Source: Bacteroidales bacterium (lineage in GTDB: Bacteria > Bacteroidota > Bacteroidia > Bacteroidales > UBA7960). From it: DNA of 47,993 bases. The translations under genes were made by a program, and so were the position numbers. The notes beneath the pieces are model-generated. The model worked only from the letters and a program-made list of their open reading frames with translations. It ran no database searches and had not been told where the DNA came from. Positions 1 to 8,761 of this stretch are shown here, one piece after another. The stretch is taken from positions 1 through 47,993 of the forward strand of contig PWND01000166.1 in the NCBI GenBank assembly GCA_003557965.1, in the 5' to 3' direction. The stretch's first letter is position 1, and the number at the start of each line of letters is the position of its first letter.

Positions 1-439
1 CCGCCGATTCAATATCCTGGCTTTTTACAATATCCTCAACTTCTCCCTTTAATCCGAGATAAAAATTTTTACTTTTACTGTTTGCTCCTACTGATGATAC
101 AAAAATGAATTTTGTGCAACCTGCTTCTTTACAAAATTTAGCAGCATTCACAGGAATATCATAATCCACCTTGCGATAATCTGCTTTATTGCTTTTTACT
201 TTTTTATTGGTTGTGCCAATAGTGCAAAAAACTACATTGCTCCCGTTAACTGATGATTTAAAAGCTTCATGGTCTTCAAAATCAATTACATTTTCTTTTA
301 CTTTTGGGTGGTTAATGTTTAGTGGCCGTCTTGTAATTATACTGGTTTGTGATAAGCTGTCATCATTTATCAATAACTCCAGCAAATGGCTTCCAATTAG
401 TCCGCTTGCCCCTATCAGTGTTGCTTTTAAAGGTTTCAT
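1..439 (-). CDS. NAD(P)H-binding oxidoreductase, TIP30/HTATIP2-like (partial, C-terminus outside window)
   Basis: The reverse strand is open from an ATG at 437-439 to the window edge, giving about 146 residues without a stop. The protein begins MKPLKATLIGASGLIGSHLL, a Rossmann nucleotide-binding loop (GxxGxxG form: GASGLIG), followed by a region with TTNKKVKS and then FIFVSSVGANSKS, which resembles the short-chain NAD(P)-binding proteins related to HTATIP2. The substrate cannot be told. It lies about 80 bases downstream of kbl on the same strand and may share its transcript. A link to threonine dehydrogenase, the usual kbl partner, was considered, but the N-terminus does not look like that enzyme. 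The 3' end of the gene is missing only because the window starts here. Confidence 0.75.
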   Translation of the reverse strand, partial: MKPLKATLIGASGLIGSHLLELLINDDSLSQTSIITRRPLNINHPKVKENVIDFEDHEAFKSSVNGSNVVFCTIGTTNKKVKSNKADYRKVDYDIPVNAAKFCKEAGCTKFIFVSSVGANSKSKNFYLGLKGEVEDIVKSQDIESA

Positions 440-518
440 GTATATTGATTTTTTACTGAGGTTTTTACTTATGTAAAAAACAACAAGTACCTGGTGTAAT
501 AAGTTTGAAATCCAGAAA

Positions 519-1709
519 TTAATTTATAACCTTTAATTCCTTACCTACTTTAATAAAAGCGTTTATAGCTTTGTCAAGATGTTTTTTCTCGTGCGCTGCA
601 GACAGCTGTACGCGTATTCTTGCTTGTCCTTTAGGAACAACCGGGAAGTTGAACCCAATAACAAATATTCCTTCCTCCATCATTCGGGCAGCAAATTTTT
701 GTGATAACGGCGCATCATACAGCATTAAAGCAACAATGGCTGAGTCAGACGGCTTAATGTCGAAACCTGCTTTGCCAATTTTTTCTTTGAAGTAAACGGC
801 ATTGCTCATCAATTTATCTCTAAGGCTTGTATCCCCTTCTATAAGGTCAAATACAGCTAATGAAGCACCAATAATAGCAGGGCTTAAAGAGTTAGAAAAC
901 AAATATGGTCTTGAATGCTGTCGTAGCATTGTAATAATTTCTTTGCTGCCGGTTGTAAATCCTCCCAGTCCGCCTCCAAGTGCCTTGCCTAAAGTTCCTG
1001 TAATTATATCAACCTTACCATGCACACCATGATACTCTGCTGAACCACGGCCGGTTTTACCTATGAAACCCGCTGAATGGCACTCATCTGACATGATAAG
1101 GGCATCATACTTTTGAGCTAATGAAACTATATCGTGCATTTTAGCAATATCTCCATCCATAGAGAAAACGCCATCCGTTACTATAATCCGATAACGCTGC
1201 GATTGCGATGCTTTTAGCTGCTTCTCAAGGTCGTCCATGTCGGAATGGTTGAAACGATAACGTTTAGCTTTACACAGACGCACACCATCTATTATTGATG
1301 CATGGTTTAATGCATCTGATATTATTGCATCATTTTCGTCAAAAAGCGGCGCAAAAACACCACCGTTTGCATCAAAACAAGCCGCATATAATATTGTATC
1401 CTCTGTGCTGAAAAAATTACTTATTCTGCTTTCAAGCTCTTTATGTATGTCTTGTGTTCCGCATATAAACCTTACCGATGATAAACCAAAACCATGAGTG
1501 TCCATTGCTTGTTTGGCTCCTTCTATTACTGATGAATGATTTGACAAACCAAGGTAGTTGTTGGCACAAAAATTAATAACCTCATGGCCACTGTCAAACT
1601 TAATAATTGCTGACTGTGCACTCGTTATTACGGACTCTTTTTTATATAATCCTGAACTCTTAATTTCTTCAATTTGTTCCTGTAAAAATTCTTTAAAGTC
1701 TTTTTTCAT
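519..1709 (-). CDS. kbl: glycine C-acetyltransferase (2-amino-3-ketobutyrate CoA ligase)
   Basis: This 396-residue PLP enzyme of the alpha-oxoamine synthase family would cleave 2-amino-3-ketobutyrate with CoA to glycine and acetyl-CoA in threonine breakdown. The length is normal for Kbl. Visible motifs are the N-terminal NFCANNYLGLSNH segment, the cofactor aspartate and nearby histidine in SDECHSAGF (D208, H211), and the Schiff-base lysine in TGTLGKALGGG (K242). The closely related serine palmitoyltransferase and BioF share the fold, but the overall sequence reads as Kbl. The ATG directly abuts a repeated element (1709-1846) that must contain or displace its promoter. Glycine made here would feed one-carbon metabolism, which fits the folate and formate genes transcribed away from it. 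Confidence 0.93.
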   Translation of the reverse strand: MKKDFKEFLQEQIEEIKSSGLYKKESVITSAQSAIIKFDSGHEVINFCANNYLGLSNHSSVIEGAKQAMDTHGFGLSSVRFICGTQDIHKELESRISNFFSTEDTILYAACFDANGGVFAPLFDENDAIISDALNHASIIDGVRLCKAKRYRFNHSDMDDLEKQLKASQSQRYRIIVTDGVFSMDGDIAKMHDIVSLAQKYDALIMSDECHSAGFIGKTGRGSAEYHGVHGKVDIITGTLGKALGGGLGGFTTGSKEIITMLRQHSRPYLFSNSLSPAIIGASLAVFDLIEGDTSLRDKLMSNAVYFKEKIGKAGFDIKPSDSAIVALMLYDAPLSQKFAARMMEEGIFVIGFNFPVVPKGQARIRVQLSAAHEKKHLDKAINAFIKVGKELKVIN

Positions 1710-1846
1710 CCGTGTAAATTAGTGTTATCAAATTGATTATTAGTATTATGCGTATTCATGTATTCAATTTAAGGTGCTTTTATCCTGATGGAACCCTCAT
1801 GTTTACACATGCACTTTTGTAAATGTTTAATAGATGAGGGTTTCAT
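1709..1846. repeat. dispersed repeat element, copy 1 (with hairpin 1788-1846)
   Basis: This stretch matches, in inverted orientation, the stretch 9734-9862. About 65 bases next to the kbl start differ at only a few positions. Then copy 1 has roughly 10 extra bases (aaggtgcttt region), followed by a 59-base palindromic part with outer arms ATGGAACCCTCA (1788-1799) and TGAGGGTTTCAT (1835-1846). A third copy of the palindromic part alone is at 30140-30199. The element has no coding capacity. It separates kbl from fhs and could act as a terminator, a promoter-bearing unit or a miniature mobile element. Confidence 0.85.
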
Positions 1847-1937
1847 TTCTCGATTCGTTGTTGTGAGTGTAACTAACTCAAAAATGTTTACAAAGGTAAT
1901 TAAAACAGACATAACCCTGAAAAGCTTAATTCAGGTT

Positions 1938-1968
1938 TTTGGTTTGCGTTTAAAAAAATGTATCTTTA
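1938..1968 (+). promoter_or_regulatory. Bacteroidota-type promoter of fhs
   Basis: A TTTG at 1938-1941 is followed after 19 bases by TATCTTTA at 1961-1968. This is the TTTG / 19-21 / TAnnTTTG arrangement known for the primary sigma factor of Bacteroidota, with one mismatch at the last base. The fhs ATG is 39 bases further on. Confidence 0.55.
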
Positions 1969-2007
1969 CATTGCGAAAAAATTTTTTTAATCATAAAAAT
2001 AAAAAAT

Positions 2008-3678
2008 ATGAAAAAAGATATTGAAATTGCAAGGGAAGCTAAGATGCTTCATATTGAAGAAATTGCGCAACAACTAAATATTGACAAAAACCAACTGGAA
2101 ACTTATGGCAAATATAAAGCAAAATTGCCCCTGACGTTAATTGACGAAGAAAAAATTAAAAACAACAAACTAATCCTTGTAACAGCTATTACACCTACTC
2201 CGTCCGGGGAAGGTAAAACGACTACGGCTATTGGGTTATCACAGGGGATGAATCTCTTAAACCACAAAACAACGGTTGTAATCAGAGAGCCATCATTAGG
2301 CCCCGTTTTTGGAATTAAAGGAGGCGCTGCCGGTGGAGGATATTCCCAGGTTGTTCCTATGGAGGATATTAATCTGCATTTTACCGGTGATTTTGCAGCG
2401 ATTGAAAAAGCACATAACCTGTTGTCAGCAATTATTGACAATAACCTGCATAGTAAAACAAGAAAACTTGGGCTTGACCCAAGAACTATTGCATGGAAGA
2501 GGGTAATTGACATGAACGACAGAGCTTTAAGGAACATCGTTATTGGCCTTGGTGGTGTTACCCAGGGCGTGCCGAGAGAAAGCGGTTTTGATATTACTGC
2601 TGCTTCTGAAATTATGGCAATTCTTTGCTTAGTGAATGATTTGGAAGACCTTAAAAAAAGACTTGGAAATATTTTTGTAGGCTTTACTTATGATAAAAAA
2701 CCTGTATATGCCAGAGACCTCAATGCCCAGGGTGCTATGGCGGCATTACTTAAAGAGGCCATAAAGCCAAATCTTGTGCAGACTTTAGAAAACACTCCGG
2801 CTATAATTCATGGTGGCCCTTTTGCTAATATTGCGCAGGGAACAAACTCTCTTATTGCTACAAAAGTTGCGCTTTCATTAAGTGATTATGTTGTTACTGA
2901 AGCCGGATTTGCTTCTGAACTTGGAGCTGAAAAGTTTTTCGACATTAAATGCCAGTACGGAAACCTTAAGCCCAGCGCTACTGTCCTTCTTGTTACTTTA
3001 AAAGCACTAAAGCATAGTGCTGGCATTGATTTAAAAGAAGTGAAACAAAAAAATCCTGATGCTGTAAAAACAGGGCTTGATAACCTTGAAAAGCATATTG
3101 AAAACCTGAATCACTTTAACTTTAAGCCGGTTATTGCCCTTAAAAATTATGAATTTGACTCAAAAGAAGAACAAAAAGTAGTCGTAGATTACTTGAATAA
3201 AAAAGGAATTAGTTTTGCCATTAATGATGAATGGTCTTATGGAGGTGAGGGAGCCAAAGGCCTGGCAGAGAAAGTTGTAGAAGCAGCTAACTCATATTCT
3301 CAGGAGTATAAACCATTATACGGCTTTGATATGAGCATAGAAGATAAGATTAAAACGGTAAGCACCAAAATGTATGGAGCTAAAGACGTTGAATATACTG
3401 CCGCTGCAAAAAAGAAACTGAAAGTCATTAATGATTTAAACTTAAACAACCTGCCTGTTTGTATTGCAAAAACGCAAAACTCGTTATCAGATAATCCAAA
3501 ATTAAAAAACAGGCCGAAAGACTTTGTTGTTAATATTAGAGATATTGAAATTGCCGCAGGTGCCGGCTTTGTTGTTCCTATTGCAGGAAGTATAATGCGT
3601 ATGCCCGGATTGCCTGAAGTGCCGGCAGCTGAAGCTGTAGATATTGACAAAAACGGCAACATTACCGGCTTAGCCTAA
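2008..3678 (+). CDS. fhs: formate--tetrahydrofolate ligase
   Basis: The enzyme joins formate to tetrahydrofolate at the cost of ATP, giving 10-formyl-THF, and works in reverse when ATP is made from formyl-THF. The 556 residues match the usual bacterial length. The phosphate-binding loop TPTPSGEGKTTT lies at about residues 62-73, and the conserved stretches EPSLGPVFGIKGGAAGGGY and FTGDFAAI are intact. It is the first gene of a rightward set with formate dehydrogenase subunits 50 bases downstream, so formate made or consumed by that enzyme is the likely shared substrate. In the reductive direction the pair would perform the first two steps of the methyl branch or of the reductive glycine route. 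Confidence 0.97.
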   Translation: MKKDIEIAREAKMLHIEEIAQQLNIDKNQLETYGKYKAKLPLTLIDEEKIKNNKLILVTAITPTPSGEGKTTTAIGLSQGMNLLNHKTTVVIREPSLGPVFGIKGGAAGGGYSQVVPMEDINLHFTGDFAAIEKAHNLLSAIIDNNLHSKTRKLGLDPRTIAWKRVIDMNDRALRNIVIGLGGVTQGVPRESGFDITAASEIMAILCLVNDLEDLKKRLGNIFVGFTYDKKPVYARDLNAQGAMAALLKEAIKPNLVQTLENTPAIIHGGPFANIAQGTNSLIATKVALSLSDYVVTEAGFASELGAEKFFDIKCQYGNLKPSATVLLVTLKALKHSAGIDLKEVKQKNPDAVKTGLDNLEKHIENLNHFNFKPVIALKNYEFDSKEEQKVVVDYLNKKGISFAINDEWSYGGEGAKGLAEKVVEAANSYSQEYKPLYGFDMSIEDKIKTVSTKMYGAKDVEYTAAAKKKLKVINDLNLNNLPVCIAKTQNSLSDNPKLKNRPKDFVVNIRDIEIAAGAGFVVPIAGSIMRMPGLPEVPAAEAVDIDKNGNITGLA

Positions 3679-3731
3679 AGCCGTTACTTGTTGCGGGGTA
3701 TTTAAGCAAACTATTAAAGAACTTATTTTTA

Positions 3732-4211
3732 ATGCTTGTTATGAAAGAGAAGCTTGATATAATTTTATCCTCTTTTAGTGGTGAAGGCAGAGAGCTCATT
3801 CCTGTATTACAAAAAATACAGGAAGAAATGGGATATCTTTCACCTGAAGCAATGCTTTATGCTGCTGAATTTTTGAAAATTCCTCCAAGCAACGTTTTTG
3901 GTGTAGCATCGTTTTACGAACAATTCAGGTTTTCTCCGGTTGGTAAAAAAATAGTAATGGTTTGCCAGGGTACCGCATGTCATGTTAAAGGTGCTGAAAA
4001 AGTTATGAATGAAATATCACGTCATATTGGAATAAAAGAAGGCCAAACCAGGGAAGACATGGAATATACTTTAAAAGGCGTAGCATGTATTGGCTGCTGC
4101 GCCCTGGCTCCTTGCATTACCATTAATGACGATGTCCATGGGCGGCTAACGCCAAAGCTTATTGAAAAGATTTTTATTAAGAAACCAGTGAATAAAAAAA
4201 CCAATGAGTAA
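3732..4211 (+). CDS. NuoE/HydC-like [2Fe-2S] subunit of NAD-linked formate dehydrogenase
   Basis: This 159-residue thioredoxin-fold protein belongs to the 24 kDa subunit family of complex I and NAD-linked hydrogenases and formate dehydrogenases. The four expected cluster ligands are present as C78-x4-C83 (CQGTAC) and C119-x3-C123 (CIGCC). It would pass electrons between the flavin of the next gene's product and the rest of the complex. The start at 3732 was kept; an ATG three codons later (3741) is equally plausible. Its 3' end overlaps the next gene by 8 bases, suggesting translational coupling. Order and neighbours match FdsG or HydC-type genes; the name was left open because the complex could be either kind. 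Confidence 0.9.
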   Translation: MLVMKEKLDIILSSFSGEGRELIPVLQKIQEEMGYLSPEAMLYAAEFLKIPPSNVFGVASFYEQFRFSPVGKKIVMVCQGTACHVKGAEKVMNEISRHIGIKEGQTREDMEYTLKGVACIGCCALAPCITINDDVHGRLTPKLIEKIFIKKPVNKKTNE

Positions 4212-6009
4212 AAATCTCAAGTCACGGGAGCTACTTGTTTGCTGTGGAACAGGTTGTGTGTCTGCAAAATCAGACCAGATACTTGATGAACTTAAAAAGG
4301 CCACATCAAACAATCCGGTAAAGATAAAGCCTACCGGCTGCCATGGTTTTTGTCAGCAAGGCCCTTTGGTAATTTCAGAACCTGAAGGAATTATGTACTG
4401 CAACATAACAAATGATGATGTTGAAGAAATTGCGAACTCTCACATTGAAAAAAACAAGCCTGTTGAAAGGCTTTTTTATCAGGACCCAGTAACGGGAAAA
4501 AGAATACCGCACTATAACGATATCAAGTTTTACAAAGAGCAGAAGCGCTTAATCCTTCGTAATTGTGGCCATATTAACCCGGAAGAAATTGATGAATATA
4601 CGGATAATGGCGGATACCAAGCTGCAAAGAAAGCTCTTAACGAAATGAAGCCTGAAGATATTTTAATGATGATAAAAAAGTCTTCTTTAAGAGGATTAGG
4701 TGGTGCCGGCTTCCCTACAGGACTTAAATGGGAGTTTTGTTATAATGTAAAAGCGGATGAAAAATATGTGATTTGCAATGGCGATGAAGGAGACCCGGGT
4801 TCTTTCCAGGACAGGTCTGTTTTTGAAGGAGACCCTCATTCTGTTATTGAAGGCATGATAATCGCAGGTAAAACAATAGGAGCAAATAAAGGCTACATAT
4901 ATGTTAGAGCAGAATATCCCCTTGCTGTGAAAAGGCTTAAAATTGCAATTAGGCAGGCGCATGAAAAAGCTTTTCTTGGAAAAAACATTTTGGGAAGCAA
5001 GTACAGTTTTGATATTGAAATTTTTCAAGGTGCAGGTGCTTTTGTTTGTGGTGAGGAAACTGCACTGATAAATTCGATTGAAGGCAAAAGGGGTACACCA
5101 AGGCAAAGGCCACCTTTCCCCGCAGAATCAGGGCTTTGGGGTAAGCCAACCCTGATAAATAATGTAAAAACATTAGCTTCTGTGGCAAACATTATTAATA
5201 ATGGAACAGAATGGTTTAATAAAATGGGAACTAAAACCAGCAAAGGAACTGCTATTTTTTCTCTGACAGGAGAAGCAGCAAATTGCGGACTGGTAGAAGT
5301 TCCAATGGGAATGACGTTGCGTAAAATAATATATGAAATAGGCGGGGGAACAACTGATAATAAAAAGTTTAAGGCTCTGCAGATAGGTGGGCCGTCCGGA
5401 GGATGCCTGCCAGAAAGCCTTCTGGATATTAACGTTGACTTTGATTCTTTAAAAAAGGCTGGTGCAATGATGGGGTCCGGTGGTATGGTTGTAATGGACG
5501 AAACAACCTGCATGGTTGATGTTGCTAAATACTTTCTTGACTTTACACAAAAAGAATCGTGCGGTGATTGTAACCCATGCAGGCTGGGAACAAAACAAAT
5601 GCTTGATATTCTTAATGATATTGTGGAAGGAAAAGGGAAGCCTGAGGACATTGACCTGCTTTCTTATTTATCGGAAAGTATTAAAACAGGGTCTTTGTGC
5701 GGATTAGGGCAAACAGCCCCCAATCCGGTTCTTACAACTTTAAAATATTTTAGAGAGGAATATGAAGAGCACGTTAATAAAAAACTATGCCGTGCAAAAA
5801 AATGTAAAGCACTGATTTCCTACTATATCAACCCTGATAAATGTACTGGTTGTCATATATGCTTTAAAAACTGCCCGGATAACGCAATCTTCGGCGAGGC
5901 AAAAAAAACACATGAAATAATCCAGGATAAATGCACCAGGTGTGGAATTTGTTTTGAAAAATGCCCCCCCAAGTTTAATGCTATAGAATGCTACCCGGGA
6001 AAAATTTGA
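4204..6009 (+). CDS. HydB/NuoF-like NADH-binding flavoprotein with extra Fe-S domains
   Basis: This 601-residue protein would carry FMN and the NAD(H) site of the formate dehydrogenase complex. Domains in order: an N-terminal thioredoxin-like [2Fe-2S] domain (C13/C14, C18, C46, C50), the FMN-binding core with GGAGFPTG at 166-173, the glycine-rich GAGAFVCGEETAL at about 276-288, the SLBB region, a complex I N3-type [4Fe-4S] site (C453, C456, C459, C499), and two C-terminal ferredoxin motifs (C547/C550/C553/C557 and C577/C580/C583/C587). The added N- and C-terminal cluster domains are typical of HydB of NAD-linked, often electron-bifurcating, [FeFe] hydrogenases, and exceed what NuoF or simple FdsB proteins carry. 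No hydrogenase subunit is in the window; the following formate dehydrogenase takes that position. Confidence 0.93.
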   Translation: MSKNLKSRELLVCCGTGCVSAKSDQILDELKKATSNNPVKIKPTGCHGFCQQGPLVISEPEGIMYCNITNDDVEEIANSHIEKNKPVERLFYQDPVTGKRIPHYNDIKFYKEQKRLILRNCGHINPEEIDEYTDNGGYQAAKKALNEMKPEDILMMIKKSSLRGLGGAGFPTGLKWEFCYNVKADEKYVICNGDEGDPGSFQDRSVFEGDPHSVIEGMIIAGKTIGANKGYIYVRAEYPLAVKRLKIAIRQAHEKAFLGKNILGSKYSFDIEIFQGAGAFVCGEETALINSIEGKRGTPRQRPPFPAESGLWGKPTLINNVKTLASVANIINNGTEWFNKMGTKTSKGTAIFSLTGEAANCGLVEVPMGMTLRKIIYEIGGGTTDNKKFKALQIGGPSGGCLPESLLDINVDFDSLKKAGAMMGSGGMVVMDETTCMVDVAKYFLDFTQKESCGDCNPCRLGTKQMLDILNDIVEGKGKPEDIDLLSYLSESIKTGSLCGLGQTAPNPVLTTLKYFREEYEEHVNKKLCRAKKCKALISYYINPDKCTGCHICFKNCPDNAIFGEAKKTHEIIQDKCTRCGICFEKCPPKFNAIECYPGKI

Positions 6010-6044
6010 ATATCGGTTTTGTCGTGGTAAAAAAATATTGAAGT

Positions 6045-8720
6045 ATGAGCGATGTTAACATAATAATAGATGGTATTGAAGTTAAAGCTAAAGCTGGAAA
6101 AACTATTTTAGACGCAGCTCTCGAAAACAATATTTATATACCAAACTTATGCCACCACCCGGAACTTGTGCCAACAGGAACATGCAGAATGTGCCTTGTA
6201 GAAGTAGAAGGGATTAGTTCTGTTGTTGTTGCTTGTAAAACAATTGTAAGGCAAGGGATGTCTGTATCAACAGAAAGCCCGCTGATTAATTCTACCAGAA
6301 GAGCTACGCTTGAGTTGCTGCATATAAACCACAAACAGGATTGTACAAACTGCAAAAAGAATGGAATATGTAAGCTTCAAGAGGTAACAGCATTTGTTGG
6401 AGTAAATGAAGGCCGCCTGAAGCTTTTGAGAAAAAACAAACCGCATGTACCACCCGATAAGTCAAATCCCTTTTTTAAACTCGATCATGATAAGTGTATT
6501 TTATGTGGTATTTGTATAAGAACATGTAATGAAATTCAGGGAGTTGATGCGCTACAGTTTGCTTACAGGGGTTATCATACAATAGTGTCGGCATTTTTAA
6601 ACCAAACTATAAAAGACTCTGTGTGTGAATCATGCGGCGAATGTGTGGTCAGATGTCCGGTAGGCGCACTTGTTCCCAAGCATACCAGTATGCCTTCAAG
6701 GGAGGTTAGCTCTGTATGCCCATACTGTGGTGTGGGATGTGGAATATTGCTTGGAGTTAGGGGAGATAAAATCACAAGCGTTACAGGGATAAAAGAAAGT
6801 CCTGTAAACAAAGGCCGGTTGTGCGTAAAGGGGCGCTACGGGTATGAATGGGTTAATCACTCAGAAAGATTAAAAAAGCCTTTGATAAAAAAAGGAGAAA
6901 ACTTTGTTGAATCAAGCTGGGATGAAGCCTTAACCCTTATTGCAGAAAAGCTATCAAAGTACAAAGGAGAAAGCTTTGCTACTTTTTCATCAGCAAAGTG
7001 CACCAACGAAGATAATTATATAATTCAGAAATTTACCAGGGCAGGAATGCTCACCAATAATATTGATCACTGTGCCAGGCTGTGCCACGCTCCCTCAGTT
7101 GCCGGGCTGGCTCAAAGTTTTGGCAGCGGAGCAATGACTAACACAATTGGCGAACTTGGAAAAGCAGGCTGTATTTTTGCCATTGGGACAAATACTACAG
7201 AAAGCCACCCGGTTATTGCATTAGAAGTTAAAAGTGCAAAGAAAAACGGAAGTAAGATAATTGTGGCAAATCCCAGGGAAATTGATTTATGCAAGTTTGC
7301 AGATATATGGCTACAACATAAGCCGGGAACTGATGTCCCTTTGCTTATGGGAATATGTAAAGCCATTATAAATAACGGCCTGGAAGATGAAGAATTTATT
7401 AATAGCCGGTGTGAAGGCTATTCTGAATTTAAGGAGTCATTAAAAGAGTATGATTTAAAAAATGTTGAAAAGATTACCGGGGTGCCAGCCGGGAAAATTA
7501 AAGAAGCTGCAAAAGTGTATGCTTCAATGGGCCCGTCAAGCATAATCTATGCTATGGGAATTACACAACACACGCATGGCACAGATAATGTTTTAGCAAT
7601 TAGCAACCTTGCTATGCTTACCGGAAATATTGGCAAAAAATCATCAGGAGTAAATCCCTTGCGTGGGCAAAATAATGTGCAGGGAGCATGCGATATGGGA
7701 GCTTTACCTAATTTTTTTCCCGGATATCAAAAAGTATTAGAGGAAACCGTTATTAAGAAGTTTGAAAGTGCATGGGAGTGCAAGCTAAGTAATAAAACAG
7801 GAATTACATTAACGGAAATTATTGATGCAATTGATAGAAAGAAAGTAAAAGCCCTTTACCTGGTAGGAGAAAACTCGCTTCTAAGTGAACCTGATGCTAA
7901 TCACGTTAAAGAGGCTTTGAAAAAGCTTGAATTTTTTGTTGCACAGGATGTCTTTTTGTCAGAAACAGCATGCCTTGCAGATGTTGTTTTGCCTGCCGCT
8001 AGTTTTGCAGAAAAAGACGGAACTTTTACCAATACTGAAAGAAGAATACAGAGGGTAAGAAAGGCATTAAATCCAATTGGAGAATCAAAGCCGGATTGGC
8101 TTATTACGTGTATGATAGCTCAAAAGATGGGAATTAAAGGTTTTGAGTTTAGTGGTGCAAAAGAAATTTTTGACGAAATTTCAAAGCTTACACCATCTTA
8201 TAAAGGAGTATCGTACGAAAGAATTGATAAAACGGGTTTGCAGTGGCCGGTTTATGATAAAACGCACAAAGGAACGCCTGTTCTTCACAAGGAAAAATTT
8301 CTAACAAGTAACGGCTTAGGCAGATTCGCAAAGCTTAAATACAGGCCGCCGGCAGAAATTCCTGATAAAGAGTATCCGCTGTTACTAACCACGGAAAGAA
8401 GCTTATATCATTACCATACAGGAACTATGAGCAGAAGAGTTGATGGCCTTAACGTTTTAAACAGTGAGGAGCTTGTGGAAATAAACCCCACCGACGCTGA
8501 AAAATACAGATTGAAGGATGGTGATAAAGTCAGTGTTGAATCAAGAAGAGGAAGGGTTAACGCAGTGATTAAAACAACAAAAAAATGTCCCAAAGGTGTT
8601 ATTTCTATGAGCTTTCACTTTTTCGAAAGCCCAACGAATGTCATTACTAATCCTGCAATTGACCCGGTCGCCAAAATCCCTGAACTGAAAGTTGCTGCCG
8701 TAAGAATACAAAAAACATAA
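6045..8720 (+). CDS. formate dehydrogenase catalytic subunit, cysteine type, with complex I-like Fe-S N-terminus
   Basis: This 891-residue molybdopterin oxidoreductase would oxidise formate to CO2 or reduce CO2. The N-terminus has a plant-type [2Fe-2S] domain (C36, C47, C50, C64), a His/Cys-ligated [4Fe-4S] motif (H96, C100, C103, C109) and two ferredoxin motifs (C151/C154/C157/C161 and C194/C197/C200/C204). The catalytic part begins with a [4Fe-4S] motif (C225, C228, C232, C260). The active-site segment DHCARLCHAPSVAGL places the metal-binding residue at C347, followed by H348; selenoenzymes have selenocysteine here, and no in-frame TGA was seen. The C-terminal cofactor-binding domain (from about residue 780) is complete. 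Gene order NuoE-NuoF-FdhA matches FdsGBA-type enzymes. No fdhD accessory gene is present in the window. Confidence 0.93.
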   Translation: MSDVNIIIDGIEVKAKAGKTILDAALENNIYIPNLCHHPELVPTGTCRMCLVEVEGISSVVVACKTIVRQGMSVSTESPLINSTRRATLELLHINHKQDCTNCKKNGICKLQEVTAFVGVNEGRLKLLRKNKPHVPPDKSNPFFKLDHDKCILCGICIRTCNEIQGVDALQFAYRGYHTIVSAFLNQTIKDSVCESCGECVVRCPVGALVPKHTSMPSREVSSVCPYCGVGCGILLGVRGDKITSVTGIKESPVNKGRLCVKGRYGYEWVNHSERLKKPLIKKGENFVESSWDEALTLIAEKLSKYKGESFATFSSAKCTNEDNYIIQKFTRAGMLTNNIDHCARLCHAPSVAGLAQSFGSGAMTNTIGELGKAGCIFAIGTNTTESHPVIALEVKSAKKNGSKIIVANPREIDLCKFADIWLQHKPGTDVPLLMGICKAIINNGLEDEEFINSRCEGYSEFKESLKEYDLKNVEKITGVPAGKIKEAAKVYASMGPSSIIYAMGITQHTHGTDNVLAISNLAMLTGNIGKKSSGVNPLRGQNNVQGACDMGALPNFFPGYQKVLEETVIKKFESAWECKLSNKTGITLTEIIDAIDRKKVKALYLVGENSLLSEPDANHVKEALKKLEFFVAQDVFLSETACLADVVLPAASFAEKDGTFTNTERRIQRVRKALNPIGESKPDWLITCMIAQKMGIKGFEFSGAKEIFDEISKLTPSYKGVSYERIDKTGLQWPVYDKTHKGTPVLHKEKFLTSNGLGRFAKLKYRPPAEIPDKEYPLLLTTERSLYHYHTGTMSRRVDGLNVLNSEELVEINPTDAEKYRLKDGDKVSVESRRGRVNAVIKTTKKCPKGVISMSFHFFESPTNVITNPAIDPVAKIPELKVAAVRIQKT

Positions 8721-8725
8721 ATGTC

Positions 8726-8758
8726 GCAGAATGAAAGAAACAAAATAGAAATTTCTGC
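8726..8758. terminator. small stem-loop between convergent fdh and mobA genes
   Basis: GCAGAA (8726-8731) can pair with TTCTGC (8753-8758) across an A-rich loop, in the 41-base gap between the two stop codons. The stem is short and there is no good U-tract on the plus strand, so a terminator role is only a guess. Confidence 0.25.
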
Positions 8759-8761
8759 AAT

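Noticed and set aside
1788..2024. Reading frame of 78 codons between kbl and fhs
   Set aside because: It starts inside the repeat palindrome, spans the fhs promoter and overlaps the fhs start; the translation has no recognisable features.
2103..5651. Long open frames antisense to fhs and the HydB/NuoF-like gene
   Set aside because: They lie wholly inside strongly conserved genes on the other strand and have no domain or signal of their own.
3732..6009. Subunits of an [FeFe] hydrogenase or of respiratory complex I
   Set aside because: The third subunit is a molybdopterin formate dehydrogenase (ARLCHAPS active site), not a hydrogenase with an H-cluster, and no other Nuo subunits are adjacent.
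6045..8720. Selenocysteine-type formate dehydrogenase
   Set aside because: The active-site codon at 7083-7085 is TGC (Cys) and the frame has no internal TGA.
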